A DNA stretch of 64,000 bases from Paenibacillus_AR mesotrionivorans (GCF_046098205.1 NZ_JBJURJ010000019.1:62001-126000); one strand, 5' to 3'; positions 36,155 through 45,680 are shown, numbered from the stretch's first letter. Notes: generated by a model from the sequence alone, not told the origin. Numbers and translations: made by a program.

Positions 36155-37048
36155 TTAACCTTTTACAGCGCCAATCGTCAAGCCCTTTACGAAATATCGT
36201 TGGATAAACGGGTACAGCAGTACAATGGGACCTGTAACGATCAGCGCCATGGCCATTTTGGTGGATTCTGTGGGAACGTCCTGGGACAGGGCCACTCCCG
36301 TACCCGCCCCCATATTGGCCAGGAAGGAGATGGTGTTGATGATGTTGTAGAGATAATACTGCAGCTGGTACATGGTCTGGTCGTTGATGAACAGCGACGA
36401 AGAGAACCAGTCGTTCCAATAATGCAGAGCCAGGAATAAGCCTACAGTCGCAATTCCCGGCAATGAAAGCTGAAGCACAATTTTCCAATAGATGGTGAAA
36501 TCATTGGCCCCGTCAATTTTGGCTGACTCCACAATCTCATCTGGAACAGCGGAACGGATGAAATTTTTCATCAGAATAATCAGGAACGGGGACATCAGCC
36601 CCGGCAGCACCAGTACGGCATAGGTATCCATCAGCTTGAAATACTTGGTCAACATGATGTACCACGGAATCAGCCCCCCGCCGAACAGGGTGGTAAAGTA
36701 GATATAGAAGGAGAGCTGGTTGCGGTATTTGAAATCCTTGCGCTGCAGCACATATCCGGCCATGGTGATCAAAAATAGCCCCATAAGCGTGCCGATCACC
36801 GTTGTGGCTCCGGTTACCCCATAAGCCCGCAGCACCTCCTGGGGAAACTGGAACACCATCCGGTACCCGTCCAGGGACAGCTTGGGCGGGATCAGATTAT
36901 ACCCCTGCCGGATAATCGACTCATTTTCCGTCAAGGATGCGGAGATAATGAGCAGGAACGGAATCAGACAGACCACGGTGACGAAGGTTACGATTACGTA
37001 GGCAAACACCTGGAAGGAACGGTAATACTTTTCGTCTTTGATTTTCAT
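36155..37048 (-). CDS. LplC/YtcP-like ABC permease
   Basis: 297 residues, six predicted helices, EAA loop ESAKIDGANDFTIYWKIVLQ, and the C-terminus RYFVKGLTIGAVKG that marks the LplC group. The ATG at 37048 is chosen; an in-frame GTG four codons earlier overlaps the AGGAGG itself and cannot be the start. It lies 15 bp after its partner permease gene. Confidence 0.93.
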   Translation of the reverse strand: MKIKDEKYYRSFQVFAYVIVTFVTVVCLIPFLLIISASLTENESIIRQGYNLIPPKLSLDGYRMVFQFPQEVLRAYGVTGATTVIGTLMGLFLITMAGYVLQRKDFKYRNQLSFYIYFTTLFGGGLIPWYIMLTKYFKLMDTYAVLVLPGLMSPFLIILMKNFIRSAVPDEIVESAKIDGANDFTIYWKIVLQLSLPGIATVGLFLALHYWNDWFSSSLFINDQTMYQLQYYLYNIINTISFLANMGAGTGVALSQDVPTESTKMAMALIVTGPIVLLYPFIQRYFVKGLTIGAVKG

Positions 37049-37063
37049 ATGTGTCTCCACCTC

Positions 37064-38062
37064 CTAGAACAGCGCGTATTCATCGTTCAATTTGCGGATG
37101 ATCCAGTTCACCGTCATGATCAGGATAAAGCCGAACAGGGATTGGTACAGCCCCGCCGCCGTGGCCATGCCGATCTCGAAGGTCACCTTCAGGGAACGGA
37201 ATACATAAGTGTCGAGAATATCCGTGGTATTGTACAGCAGGCCGTTATTGCCGATGAGCTGGTAGAACAGATCGAATTGGCCCTTCATAATACTCCCCAA
37301 AGCAAACAGGAGCAGCAGCACAAAGGTGGATTTCAGCATAGGCACCGTAATGTACCAGATCCGCTGAAAAATATTGGCCCCGTCAATTTTGGCCGCTTCG
37401 TAATATTCGTCGCTGATGCCGGTTATGGCTGCCAGGTAAATCACCATACTGTAGCCGATGTTCTTCCATAAGTAGAAGAGGATAATCAGGAAAATCCACA
37501 CCACCGGTTTGCTGTACACATCCACCGGCTCCATCCCGAAGGACTTCAGCATGGTGTTCCACACGCCGGTTTCATAATTGAAGATGTTGTAGACGATAAC
37601 GCTCAGGATAACGAAGGAAATAAAATAGGGCAGGAACATCACCGACTGGGTCAGCTTTTTGAACCATTTGATGCGCAGCTCGCTGAGCAGGATGGACAGG
37701 GCAATAGCCAGCACGTTGACCAGCAGAATAAAGGCCACATTGTAGCCCAGCGTGTTCAGAGTTAACCGGGCTAGAATCCCCGACCTCCAGAGAAACTCGA
37801 AGTTCTTGAAGCCGACAAACTCACTGTTGAACAGGCTGGTGTTAAAATCGAATTTGGTAAAGGCATAATAAATCCCCACCATTGGAAAATAATTGTTCAC
37901 CAGAAAAAACAATAATGCCGGTGTAATCATCAGAAATAACAGCCGGTTCTTCACCAGCTCATGCAGGAACCCCCGCTTTTTCCTCATTCCCGCGGCAGCC
38001 TGTACGGACGTTCCTCCGTTAGCCGGGCCTGCGGCAGCTGTGGTTCGTTCTGTGGTGCTCAA
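37064..38062 (-). CDS. LplB-like ABC permease
   Basis: 332 residues with a long Ala/Gly/Thr-rich N-terminal extension (about 1-25), six predicted helices and the EAA loop EAAKIDGANIFQRIWYITVP. The C-terminus IIRKLNDEYALF is typical of LplB. The start is TTG at 38062, with AGGAGGGG 10 nt upstream; a nearby ATG is out of frame. It heads the transport operon and is divergent from the YesS-like regulator gene. Confidence 0.92.
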   Translation of the reverse strand: MSTTERTTAAAGPANGGTSVQAAAGMRKKRGFLHELVKNRLLFLMITPALLFFLVNNYFPMVGIYYAFTKFDFNTSLFNSEFVGFKNFEFLWRSGILARLTLNTLGYNVAFILLVNVLAIALSILLSELRIKWFKKLTQSVMFLPYFISFVILSVIVYNIFNYETGVWNTMLKSFGMEPVDVYSKPVVWIFLIILFYLWKNIGYSMVIYLAAITGISDEYYEAAKIDGANIFQRIWYITVPMLKSTFVLLLLFALGSIMKGQFDLFYQLIGNNGLLYNTTDILDTYVFRSLKVTFEIGMATAAGLYQSLFGFILIMTVNWIIRKLNDEYALF

Positions 38063-38117
38063 GCTCCATCCCCTCCTGGTTTGTCTTCCTATTTAGCGTC
38101 GCCGCTGTGTGATTTTG

Positions 38118-38172
38118 ATTATAGGGAGAGCCTGCAGGGCAAGGGTAGTGCAACATTCCGGACTTTGTGCAA
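38118..38172 (-). promoter_or_regulatory. System 3 promoter/operator for the LplBCA operon
   Basis: TATAAT -10 on the minus strand (38118-38123) without a recognisable -35. Upstream are two TTGCAC half-sites (38148-38153 and 38167-38172 on the plus strand as GTGCAA) 19 bp apart. The missing -35 suggests dependence on an activator. Confidence 0.55.
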
Positions 38173-38317
38173 AAAGGAGCTATTCCCGGTGTGAAGATTT
38201 CATCACAGATTGCACATTTCTAACCTTAGGAGTCTGAGCGATGGAAAAGAGTTCATGTGTAATGACTGGGAGGGCAAGGAGTGACTTGAGGGCGAGTTTT
38301 TTGGCGGCTTTGATCCC

Positions 38318-38362
38318 TTACCATTCCAATCCAATCAAGGCCGACAAAACGTGTTTGAGCAT
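38318..38362 (-). CDS. Possible 14-residue peptide (MLKHVLSALIGLEW)
   Basis: A tiny frame with a strong ribosome site: AAAGGAG, 8 nt, ATG. It encodes a Lys/His start, a hydrophobic middle and a Trp end, in the 5' region about 255 bp before the LplB-like gene on the same strand. It could be a leader peptide or chance. Nothing else in 38173-38470 suggests a gene. Confidence 0.35.
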   Translation of the reverse strand: MLKHVLSALIGLEW

Positions 38363-38474
38363 CCAAGGCACTCCTTTCCCGGTAAGGAATGAAACCCAAT
38401 GAATATTAATTTGACCCTCCGCCGCTCAGACTCACGTCAAAAACCCGGGAAGCTCCCCCGCCCCCCGGCACATT

Positions 38475-38499
38475 GTGCACAAAAGTATGGTTTGTGCAC
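38475..38499. promoter_or_regulatory. System 3 operator before the YesS-like regulator gene
   Basis: GTGCAC occurs at 38475-38480 and 38494-38499, 19 bp apart with a 13-nt gap, the same geometry as the GTGCAA pair before the LplBCA operon. It is 108 bp before the regulator start, suggesting autoregulation. Confidence 0.5.
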
Positions 38500-38606
38500 A
38501 CACATCTTTTTTTTCTACTAGCCGAACGATTCCACCGTATAGTATGATGTCCACTGTAAACAGCCCCGGCCCGACAAAGCCACCTGAGAGAGGAGACGTA
38601 AAGCCT

Positions 38607-40859
38607 TTGAAGCTGCCGAGAATCCGGAAACCCATGAAGCTGTATACGGCGTTTGTTATGAGCATCACACTGAGCATCGTAGCGACAGTGCTGGTATCGT
38701 CTTACATCTATTACCGCAATTACACCAATGCCGCCTTGAATCAAACCTTCCTGTCGGACCTGGACCTGCTAGCGCGCACCAGCAAGGATGTGAACAGCAT
38801 GAAGGACAGCGCCCAGTCCTTGTCCTTCCAGATCTACCGCAACAGCGCTATTTCCAAGCTGCTCAACTACTCCTCTCCCGATGTGTACGATGTGGTGGCC
38901 GGGATGAATGAGTTGTCCAATATGCTGAACTCCATGCCCTTTATCGATTCCATCATGGTGTACAATTCGGCCCCCAACACCTTCTATATCGCCGCTTTGT
39001 CCGGCCAGAACGGGATCTTCCCCAAGGAGGAGCTGGTGGATCAGAACATCATCCGTACCCTGGACCAGTTCAAAAGCTACAAACCGTTTACCCCCATCCC
39101 CCGGGTGTATAATAATCATCCCGACACGGTTGTTCCCGTAAGCGTATACACGTATCTCTGCTACGATGCCATCAATACCAGCCAAACCATCAGCTCGGCC
39201 GTCGCCGTGAACGTCAATGCCGCATGGATCAACAGAAGCATCACCCTGAAGGAAGGACAGCTTCCCGGACAGACGTTTCTTATTGATGACCAGGACCGCA
39301 TTCTGTCCACAGAAACTCTGCTTCCCGCCGAATTAACCAAAGCCGAGGACCAGCTGCTCCGCAGCTCGGTGATGAACCGGGATACGGATTATCTGATCCA
39401 TTCCTTCTACAATGTCAAATCTTTGATCTCCTTCACGGAGCGGGATTCCCTGGGCTGGCAGTATGTCAAAATCACCCCGTACCACACTCTGGTGGATAGT
39501 GTCAGTGCCATCCGCAACACCTCCTTGACCATTGCAGGCATGATTCTGGCTGCCGGACTCCTCATCTCCTGGCTCCTGTCCGGCTTCCTGTACCGTCCGG
39601 TCCGGCGGATTACCACCAAGCTCAATATGCTGGAAACGGAGAAGCGGAACAACTCCCAGACCATCCGGCAGAATACGCTGCGGGACCTGCTCCTGGGTAT
39701 CCGCACCTTAACCAGCGAGCAAAAGCTGGAGAAGCTGAAGCAGGCGGGCATCACCTTCCGGTTTCAGCAGGATTACCGGGTTGTGCTGCTGAAGATCGAC
39801 CATTTCCAGGAATTCCTCGCCAAACGGGGCAGCGACCTGGCTACCTACAAGTATGCCATCCTGAACATCAGTTGGGAGATTATGTCCCAGCTTTATCCGG
39901 TGGAAACGGTGAATATGGACGACGCCAGTCTGGTGCTTCTGGTGAATACGGATTCGCCGGACGTGACTCTTGATGAGGCGATTTTCCTGGAGAAGCTGGG
40001 CCAGGTCCAGCAGGCGGTGCTGGATTATCTCTCCATCAGCATATCGGTGACCTACAGTCCTGCAACCAACCAGTCCGGCCACCTCCATCCTTTGTATGAA
40101 CAGGTGAAAGAGGCCTCTCTGCATCGGATGTTCTACGGGCACGGATCGGTGATTGATTCCGATGATATCCTGGCCTTGAAATCCAAGGAGTACATCTACC
40201 CCATGGACAAGGAAAAACGGTTCTCCGAAGCCATCAAAACAGGAAAAACCGCAGAAGCCATGACCATCTTTCAGGAGATTCTGGCGGAAACCGCCCTGTA
40301 TCCTATCCAGGTGATGCGGCTGGCCATGTCCCATCTCACCATGACTACCAATACCCTGATTACCAGCATCCAGAAGAACAGCGCCATGGATTTTCCCGGA
40401 GGTTTGAGCATGTATATGCCCTCTTTGGACAGTGTGGAAACGTTAGAGGAGCTTGTGGCCACCTTTCATTCCTTCCTGGTGGATGTCCACAGCAAGCTGA
40501 CGGAGAAACGGAGCATGAAGCAGGGGGATTTGGTCAAAAGCATCAACAGCCTTATCGAAAAACACTTTGCCGACCCGGACCTAAATGTCAATTGGATTGC
40601 CGAGCAATTCGATATGTCTTCGTTATATATCAGCCGGATTTACAAACAGCAGACACTGAATGCCCTGGGAGACGCCATCAGCGAATTCCGTATGGAGAAA
40701 GCCAAGGAGCTCCTGGAGTTGACCCAGATTCCCATCGCCCAAATTGCCGATCAGGTGGGCTACACCAGCAGCACCTACTTCCACCGGATTTTCAAGAAGC
40801 ATTTTGGGGTCACCCCTACCGAGTTTCGCAAGGCCGGGGCCGGACATTTCCAAACCTAA
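38607..40859 (+). CDS. YesS-like membrane-bound AraC-family regulator
   Basis: About 750 residues. TM1 near the start (YTAFVMSITLSIVATVLVSS), an extracellular sensing domain (to about 310), TM2 (LTIAGMILAAGLLISWLLSG), a cytoplasmic middle region, and a C-terminal AraC domain (SSLYISRIYKQQTL, TSSTYFHRIFKKHFGVTP). This one-component design senses an external sugar and binds DNA directly from the membrane. The start is uncertain. TTG at 38607 has AGAGGAG 11 nt upstream; the frame is open to 38475, and an ATG at 38634 lacks a ribosome site. It is divergent from the LplBCA operon and is followed by a GH27 alpha-galactosidase gene 134 bp downstream. Confidence 0.9.
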   Translation: MKLPRIRKPMKLYTAFVMSITLSIVATVLVSSYIYYRNYTNAALNQTFLSDLDLLARTSKDVNSMKDSAQSLSFQIYRNSAISKLLNYSSPDVYDVVAGMNELSNMLNSMPFIDSIMVYNSAPNTFYIAALSGQNGIFPKEELVDQNIIRTLDQFKSYKPFTPIPRVYNNHPDTVVPVSVYTYLCYDAINTSQTISSAVAVNVNAAWINRSITLKEGQLPGQTFLIDDQDRILSTETLLPAELTKAEDQLLRSSVMNRDTDYLIHSFYNVKSLISFTERDSLGWQYVKITPYHTLVDSVSAIRNTSLTIAGMILAAGLLISWLLSGFLYRPVRRITTKLNMLETEKRNNSQTIRQNTLRDLLLGIRTLTSEQKLEKLKQAGITFRFQQDYRVVLLKIDHFQEFLAKRGSDLATYKYAILNISWEIMSQLYPVETVNMDDASLVLLVNTDSPDVTLDEAIFLEKLGQVQQAVLDYLSISISVTYSPATNQSGHLHPLYEQVKEASLHRMFYGHGSVIDSDDILALKSKEYIYPMDKEKRFSEAIKTGKTAEAMTIFQEILAETALYPIQVMRLAMSHLTMTTNTLITSIQKNSAMDFPGGLSMYMPSLDSVETLEELVATFHSFLVDVHSKLTEKRSMKQGDLVKSINSLIEKHFADPDLNVNWIAEQFDMSSLYISRIYKQQTLNALGDAISEFRMEKAKELLELTQIPIAQIADQVGYTSSTYFHRIFKKHFGVTPTEFRKAGAGHFQT

Positions 40860-40993
40860 AACAACAATTCTCCATGCAAAAGCAACCTCCGCCTATAGGC
40901 GGCTGCAGGCCGCTGTGTTTTAATGCGGAATAGGGCGTGTTTGCGGACACGTCCTGGCAACATAACCTGTGGATGGAGAAGGGATGGACGAGT

Positions 40994-42157
40994 ATGGGCA
41001 ATTATGAGCCGCTCGGTTTGAAGCCCGCAATGGGCTGGAATTCGTGGAATACCTTTACCTGGGATATTCATGAGCAGCTGATCCGCGAGGTGGCCGACAG
41101 GTTCGTGTCGGAGGGGTATAAGGAGGCGGGGTACGAGTATATCGTTATTGACGATTGCTGGAGCCTAAAGGAACGGGACGCTGGAGGAAATCTTGTTGCC
41201 GATCCGGCTAAATTTCCCGGCGGCATGAAGGCGGTAGCGGATTATATTCACAGCAAAGGTTTAAAATTCGGCATGTATTCCTGCGTCGGCACCCATACCT
41301 GCGCCGGTTATCCCGGCAGCTTCGAGCATGAATTCCAGGATGCCGCCCGGTTTGCCGAATGGGGTATCGATTTTCTGAAATATGATTATTGCTTCAAGCC
41401 CCGCCATATCTCGGGAGAGCTTCTGTACAAACGAATGAGCCTGGCCCTGAAGAACTGCGGACGGGACATTCTGTTCTCCGCCTGCAACTGGGGGGAGGAC
41501 GGCGTCTATAACTGGATCCGCGAGTCGGGCGCCCATATGTACCGCTCCACCGGAGACATCCGGGACAATTGGGAATCCGTCAAGTCCCTGGCGCTGTCGC
41601 AGCTGGGCAAACAATGTTATACCGGCTCCTTCTGCCACAATGACATGGATATGCTGGTGGTGGGTATGTATGGGGGAAGCAACAGCGATTTCATCGGCCG
41701 GATCGGGGGCTGCAGCGACACCCAATACAAAACCCATTTTTCCCTGTGGAGTCTCATGGGCTCTCCCCTGATGATCGGATGTGATATCAGGAAGGATAAC
41801 CCGATTACGAAGCAGATTCTCCAGAACCCCCATCTGATCGCCATCAACCAGGACCTGGAGGCCCGGGGCGCCTACCGCATCAAACCCGAGCCCCAGTGGT
41901 TCCATACGGACGATGTGTTTATGCTGGTGAAGGTACTTACAGACGGCGACCTGGCCATCGGCTTCTTCAATCTGAGCGACAGCCAACGGGAGCTTTCCCT
42001 GCAATTTTGGGACCTGGGTTTGCCTTACGCCGCCGGCTTCTCCCTCTCCCTGTTTGATTGCTGGGCGGAGCAAGAATTGGGCGTTTTCCGGGAACGGTAT
42101 GCTCCCGTAGTAGCAGCCCATGATTGTTTGGTAGTCCGGGCCAAGCTGGTGCGGTAA
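40994..42157 (+). CDS. GH27 alpha-galactosidase
   Basis: 387 residues, no signal peptide, so cytoplasmic. GLKPAMGWNSWNTF is the classic GH27 start. The nucleophile is D131 in LKYDYC; the acid/base is D188 in YRSTGDIRDNW, preceded by the substrate-binding R184. CHNDMDMLVVG and SLWSLMGSPLMIGCD are also typical. A short C-terminal beta-domain follows the barrel. It removes terminal alpha-galactose, or possibly beta-arabinopyranose, from imported oligosaccharides. The ATG at 40994 matches the family start; earlier ATGs add non-homologous residues. A zinc-ribbon gene begins one base after its stop. Confidence 0.93.
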   Translation: MGNYEPLGLKPAMGWNSWNTFTWDIHEQLIREVADRFVSEGYKEAGYEYIVIDDCWSLKERDAGGNLVADPAKFPGGMKAVADYIHSKGLKFGMYSCVGTHTCAGYPGSFEHEFQDAARFAEWGIDFLKYDYCFKPRHISGELLYKRMSLALKNCGRDILFSACNWGEDGVYNWIRESGAHMYRSTGDIRDNWESVKSLALSQLGKQCYTGSFCHNDMDMLVVGMYGGSNSDFIGRIGGCSDTQYKTHFSLWSLMGSPLMIGCDIRKDNPITKQILQNPHLIAINQDLEARGAYRIKPEPQWFHTDDVFMLVKVLTDGDLAIGFFNLSDSQRELSLQFWDLGLPYAAGFSLSLFDCWAEQELGVFRERYAPVVAAHDCLVVRAKLVR

Positions 42158-42158
42158 T

Positions 42159-42362
42159 ATGGGCAGCGACAGATTTTGTCTGGCCTGCGGGGCTCCCCTT
42201 GCTGCCGACGATGTAGCCATCTATCTGAAGCTGGTATCCAGGACCGACCGGAAATTTTTGTGTTTGGATTGTCTGGGAAACAAGCTGCAATGCGGCCGTG
42301 AGCCGCTGGAGAAGCTCATCGCCTATTACCGGCAATCGGGCAATTGCGCCTTGTTCCGTTAA
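42159..42362 (+). CDS. Small zinc-ribbon-like protein (67 aa), unknown function
   Basis: 67 residues with C7-x2-C10 and C35-x2-C38, plus C45 and C63, a likely zinc ribbon. It starts one base after the GH27 stop with no ribosome site of its own, so it is probably translated by reinitiation. Its stop codon overlaps the stop of the convergent AraC gene by four bases (GTTAAC region). I do not recognise the family. Confidence 0.7.
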   Translation: MGSDRFCLACGAPLAADDVAIYLKLVSRTDRKFLCLDCLGNKLQCGREPLEKLIAYYRQSGNCALFR

Positions 42363-43168
42363 CTCTCCTGCCGGTGCAGCAAGCGGAAAGCCGTAGGGGA
42401 ATGGGAGGTTGCTTTTTTGAACACCCGGGAAAAATGCAGCGGATCGTGATAACCAATAGAATAAGCTACTGACTGGATGGATAAGCCGGAGGACCTCAGC
42501 AGCTCCCGGGCACGCCCGATGCGAAACCAGGTGATATAGCCGGACACGGATTGGCCGGTGGCTTCTTTGAACAGGCGGAAGAGATAGCTGCGTTCGATAT
42601 TAACGGCTTGGACAATGTCGGAAACCTTCAGGGACGGCTTCCAGTAATGATGCTCGATGTAGGCCTTGGCCATCCCGGCGTAATCCGTGGGAGCCGCCTC
42701 CTCACAAGGATAGAACTCCAGATAGCAGGACAGCAGCAGCCGCAGACGGGCGTCCGACCGCAGACGCTCATACGGCTTTACCCCGGGATTCCAGGCAATT
42801 TGAAAGAACGGCCTCAGTTCTCCGGGAGCTGTACCTACAGCAGGACAGCTCTTCCCCAGCTTCGTCATCGCCAGCAGCTGCCGTGCCTCCTCACCGCTGA
42901 ACTCGTTCCAGACATATTCCCAAGGCTGCTCGGGATCAGGGTAATAGTAGACCTCAGTATGAGGAAAAATGAGAAAGCTCTCTCCTTCCCGGATTTGATT
43001 TATCACCCCGCCTGTCTCCAGCGTGCCACGGCCGCTGATGATATAGTGGAGAGCATAAACCTCCCGCACACCGGGTCCCCACCGGTGCAGGTTGGCAGGT
43101 TTGTAACCTCCCGCCAGATAGTGCAGATCACCTGCCGGATAGCGGGATACCGTATAGCCTCGTCCCAT
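42359..43168 (-). CDS. AraC-family regulator
   Basis: 269 residues. An N-terminal cupin-like sensing domain (YALHYIISGRGTLETGG, GESFLIFPHTEVYYYPD) is followed by a C-terminal double helix-turn-helix (IERSYLFRLFKEATGQS, GYHDPLHFSRVFKKATSHSP). GGAG lies 9 nt before the ATG. It is 87 bp downstream of the GH2 gene on the same strand, so it may be cotranscribed with it. Confidence 0.92.
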   Translation of the reverse strand: MGRGYTVSRYPAGDLHYLAGGYKPANLHRWGPGVREVYALHYIISGRGTLETGGVINQIREGESFLIFPHTEVYYYPDPEQPWEYVWNEFSGEEARQLLAMTKLGKSCPAVGTAPGELRPFFQIAWNPGVKPYERLRSDARLRLLLSCYLEFYPCEEAAPTDYAGMAKAYIEHHYWKPSLKVSDIVQAVNIERSYLFRLFKEATGQSVSGYITWFRIGRARELLRSSGLSIQSVAYSIGYHDPLHFSRVFKKATSHSPTAFRLLHRQES

Positions 43169-43255
43169 GAGAATATTCTCCGTTTCTCTTCCGAAGGTTC
43201 GCCCGGACAGCTCGTTGCTGCAAGTGTAACAGGAAACCTCCTGACCGGCAACGGC

Positions 43256-45559
43256 CTATTCCATGCAGATGATCATCCTGGCGGCATACATCCCCTCCGC
43301 CTCCGCGGTGAGTACCACACGCCCCGCCTCCCCCGTAAACCGGAGCACCGTGCTTACCTGTCCGTGGTACAGATGCATCCAGCTCCGATCGTACGGTTCA
43401 CTAGAGCACAGATCCCCGTTGTCTACTCCCGCAATTTCCGCCGGTCCGCTCACTTGGAAGGTCACCTTGGCACTTTCCCGGAACACGGGAATCCCCTCCG
43501 CATCCTTGGCCCGGACCGTAAACAGCTTGTGGACCACATCCTTACGATCCACGCTGATCTCCTCCGCATCAAATTCCAGCTTCACCGCCGGGGCTGCAGT
43601 CTTGAGCGTATAACGGCAAACCTCCTGCCCGCCAATCAGCCCCTTCACCACAACGGTGCCAGGCAGATAAGGGAGGTAACCCGTAATCATCCGGTTGGGG
43701 AATTCGAAGGGTTTCTTGACATGAATCAGCTTGCCGTTCAGCTCGACAGTAGCCTCCTCGCAGTTGGTAGCAATCATATACGGGATGACCGTTTTGTTAA
43801 ACTGCGGGAAGCTCCAGTGGCTGGCATACCGCGGCGCATCCCAATGCTCCTTCACCCCTTCATCCGTCAGGGAATAGTCCAGCACCGCCATGTACACCAT
43901 TGGCTTTTCCGACCAGTAGCTTTCATAGAGATAAGACAGCGGCTTGCGCTCACTGTTGGTCCAGAACAGGGACCCTGCCCAGCCTTTGGCCGGATAACCC
44001 ATGGATTCCCCCAGGTAATCGATGCCGGTCCACAGCATTCCTCCTATAACATAGTCATGCTTCTCCACGTCCATCCAGGGAACATCCTCGCTGAAGTTCT
44101 GCATTTGATCGGGATGCCCTCTGAAATACTGGTAGGTTTCCGTCCCGAGAATCAGCTTGTCGGGAATCGCCTCATGAATAGCGGGATACCATTGCTCCTG
44201 GTAGTTGCAGCTGATTACATCCACAATATCGGCAATCCGCTTGATCCGCTCGATCCGGTGCTCCAGATTATAGATTTCCGTGTCGCTGACCTCATCTACA
44301 AACTGCTGGATGTCCTTCACCTTGGACAGGTCCGCATTGCTCTCATATTTAAAATGGGGATTCATCGCATACGACACCGGCCGGGTATCATCCAGGGTTA
44401 ACAGATGACTTTTCAGCATACGCAGAATCTGCAGCATGGATTCCTGCCCCTGATTCTCCACCTCATTGCCTACACCCCACATGAAGATACAGACGTGATT
44501 GCGGTCCCGCTTGACCATACACTCCAGATCATATTGCCATTCCGTCTCAAAGTATCTTCTGTACAGCCCGCCGACCCACTTGTCGAAGGGCTCCTCGTAT
44601 ACCAACAGCCCGATTTCATCACAGATATCCAGAATTTCCGGCGCAAAAATATGGTGGGCTGTACGGATAGCATTACAGCCTATCTCTTTAAACTTCACCA
44701 ATCTGTCCCGCCAAATTTCAGAGGTGACAGCAATGCCCAGACAGCTTGCATCCTGGTGGATGCACAAGCCTTTAATCTTCACCGGTATACCGTTGATGAA
44801 CATTCCCTTGTCGGGAACCATCTCGATTTCCCGTACGCCAACCCGCAGGCTGTACGTATCCACTATTTCGTTTCCTTCATATAAGCTCAGCTCCACCTGG
44901 TACAAATACGGCTGGTCGGGACTCCACCGTTTCACATCCGGAATCTCCAAATGGATGACCCCGTTCTCCGATTCACCTGTCAGCCGTATATCCCCATCCG
45001 AAATGACGGCCTTCACCAAGGAAAAAGTGCCTGTGGCAATCGAAACGGAAGCACTGCTGCCCTGTACCGCATATTTCACCTGAATCTCTTCCGGCTTCAG
45101 ATGGTTGCGGTGCAGCTCCAGCAGCTTCACCGTCCGGTAGATGCCCGCGCCGGAATACCAGCGGTCCGCCGGGAACGAGGTGTTGTCCACCTTAACCAAA
45201 ATCAGATTTTCCCCTTCATGAATCACACCCGTTATATCCAGCGTAAACCGGGAATAGCCGTATTTATGGCCCCCCACCTCCACACCGTTCACCCAAACCG
45301 TGCTGTTTTCATACACTCCTTCAAATTGAAGCTGATACACATGCCCTTCGGTAACAGCCGGAATCATCAGCTTTTTCCGGTACCAGCCAATTCCCCATCT
45401 GTCCCGGAAGCCTTGAGCCGCTCCCTGCTTCATATTGGTATTAATAGGAGCGTAAATCGCCCAATCATGGGGCAGCTGCACAGGCTGGAAATACGGGTCC
45501 TGCGGCTCCAACAAGGTAAATTCCCAATCCTTCATAATAGCCGTTTCTATCCGGCCCAT
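43256..45559 (-). CDS. GH2 beta-galactosidase-like enzyme
   Basis: 767 residues. A sugar-binding jelly roll (about 10-150), an immunoglobulin-like domain (about 155-245) and a barrel (about 245-560) with acid/base E366 in WGVGNEVE and nucleophile E474 in LGTETYQY. C-terminal Ig-like domains follow, including one resembling DUF4982. There is no signal peptide. GH2 includes beta-galactosidases, beta-glucuronidases and others; the DUF4982-bearing group is mostly beta-galactosidase, so that is the best guess. The ATG has AGGAGGG 9 nt upstream. It is divergent from the AraC gene at 45681, 121 bp away. Confidence 0.9.
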   Translation of the reverse strand: MGRIETAIMKDWEFTLLEPQDPYFQPVQLPHDWAIYAPINTNMKQGAAQGFRDRWGIGWYRKKLMIPAVTEGHVYQLQFEGVYENSTVWVNGVEVGGHKYGYSRFTLDITGVIHEGENLILVKVDNTSFPADRWYSGAGIYRTVKLLELHRNHLKPEEIQVKYAVQGSSASVSIATGTFSLVKAVISDGDIRLTGESENGVIHLEIPDVKRWSPDQPYLYQVELSLYEGNEIVDTYSLRVGVREIEMVPDKGMFINGIPVKIKGLCIHQDASCLGIAVTSEIWRDRLVKFKEIGCNAIRTAHHIFAPEILDICDEIGLLVYEEPFDKWVGGLYRRYFETEWQYDLECMVKRDRNHVCIFMWGVGNEVENQGQESMLQILRMLKSHLLTLDDTRPVSYAMNPHFKYESNADLSKVKDIQQFVDEVSDTEIYNLEHRIERIKRIADIVDVISCNYQEQWYPAIHEAIPDKLILGTETYQYFRGHPDQMQNFSEDVPWMDVEKHDYVIGGMLWTGIDYLGESMGYPAKGWAGSLFWTNSERKPLSYLYESYWSEKPMVYMAVLDYSLTDEGVKEHWDAPRYASHWSFPQFNKTVIPYMIATNCEEATVELNGKLIHVKKPFEFPNRMITGYLPYLPGTVVVKGLIGGQEVCRYTLKTAAPAVKLEFDAEEISVDRKDVVHKLFTVRAKDAEGIPVFRESAKVTFQVSGPAEIAGVDNGDLCSSEPYDRSWMHLYHGQVSTVLRFTGEAGRVVLTAEAEGMYAARMIICME

Positions 45560-45680
45560 CTGTAAACCCTCCTCTTGCGTTCTTGAAAGCTTTGTTATAT
45601 TTTGATTATATTAAACACGAATACAGCCAGCAATCTGAGGATATTAAGCATTATATTAAAATATTAAGGGTTGATCGCCG

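Noticed and set aside
38389..38402. TGAAACCCAATGAA as a third LacI box
   Set aside because: Only the left half matches the boxes at 19465 and 31771; the right half is wrong.
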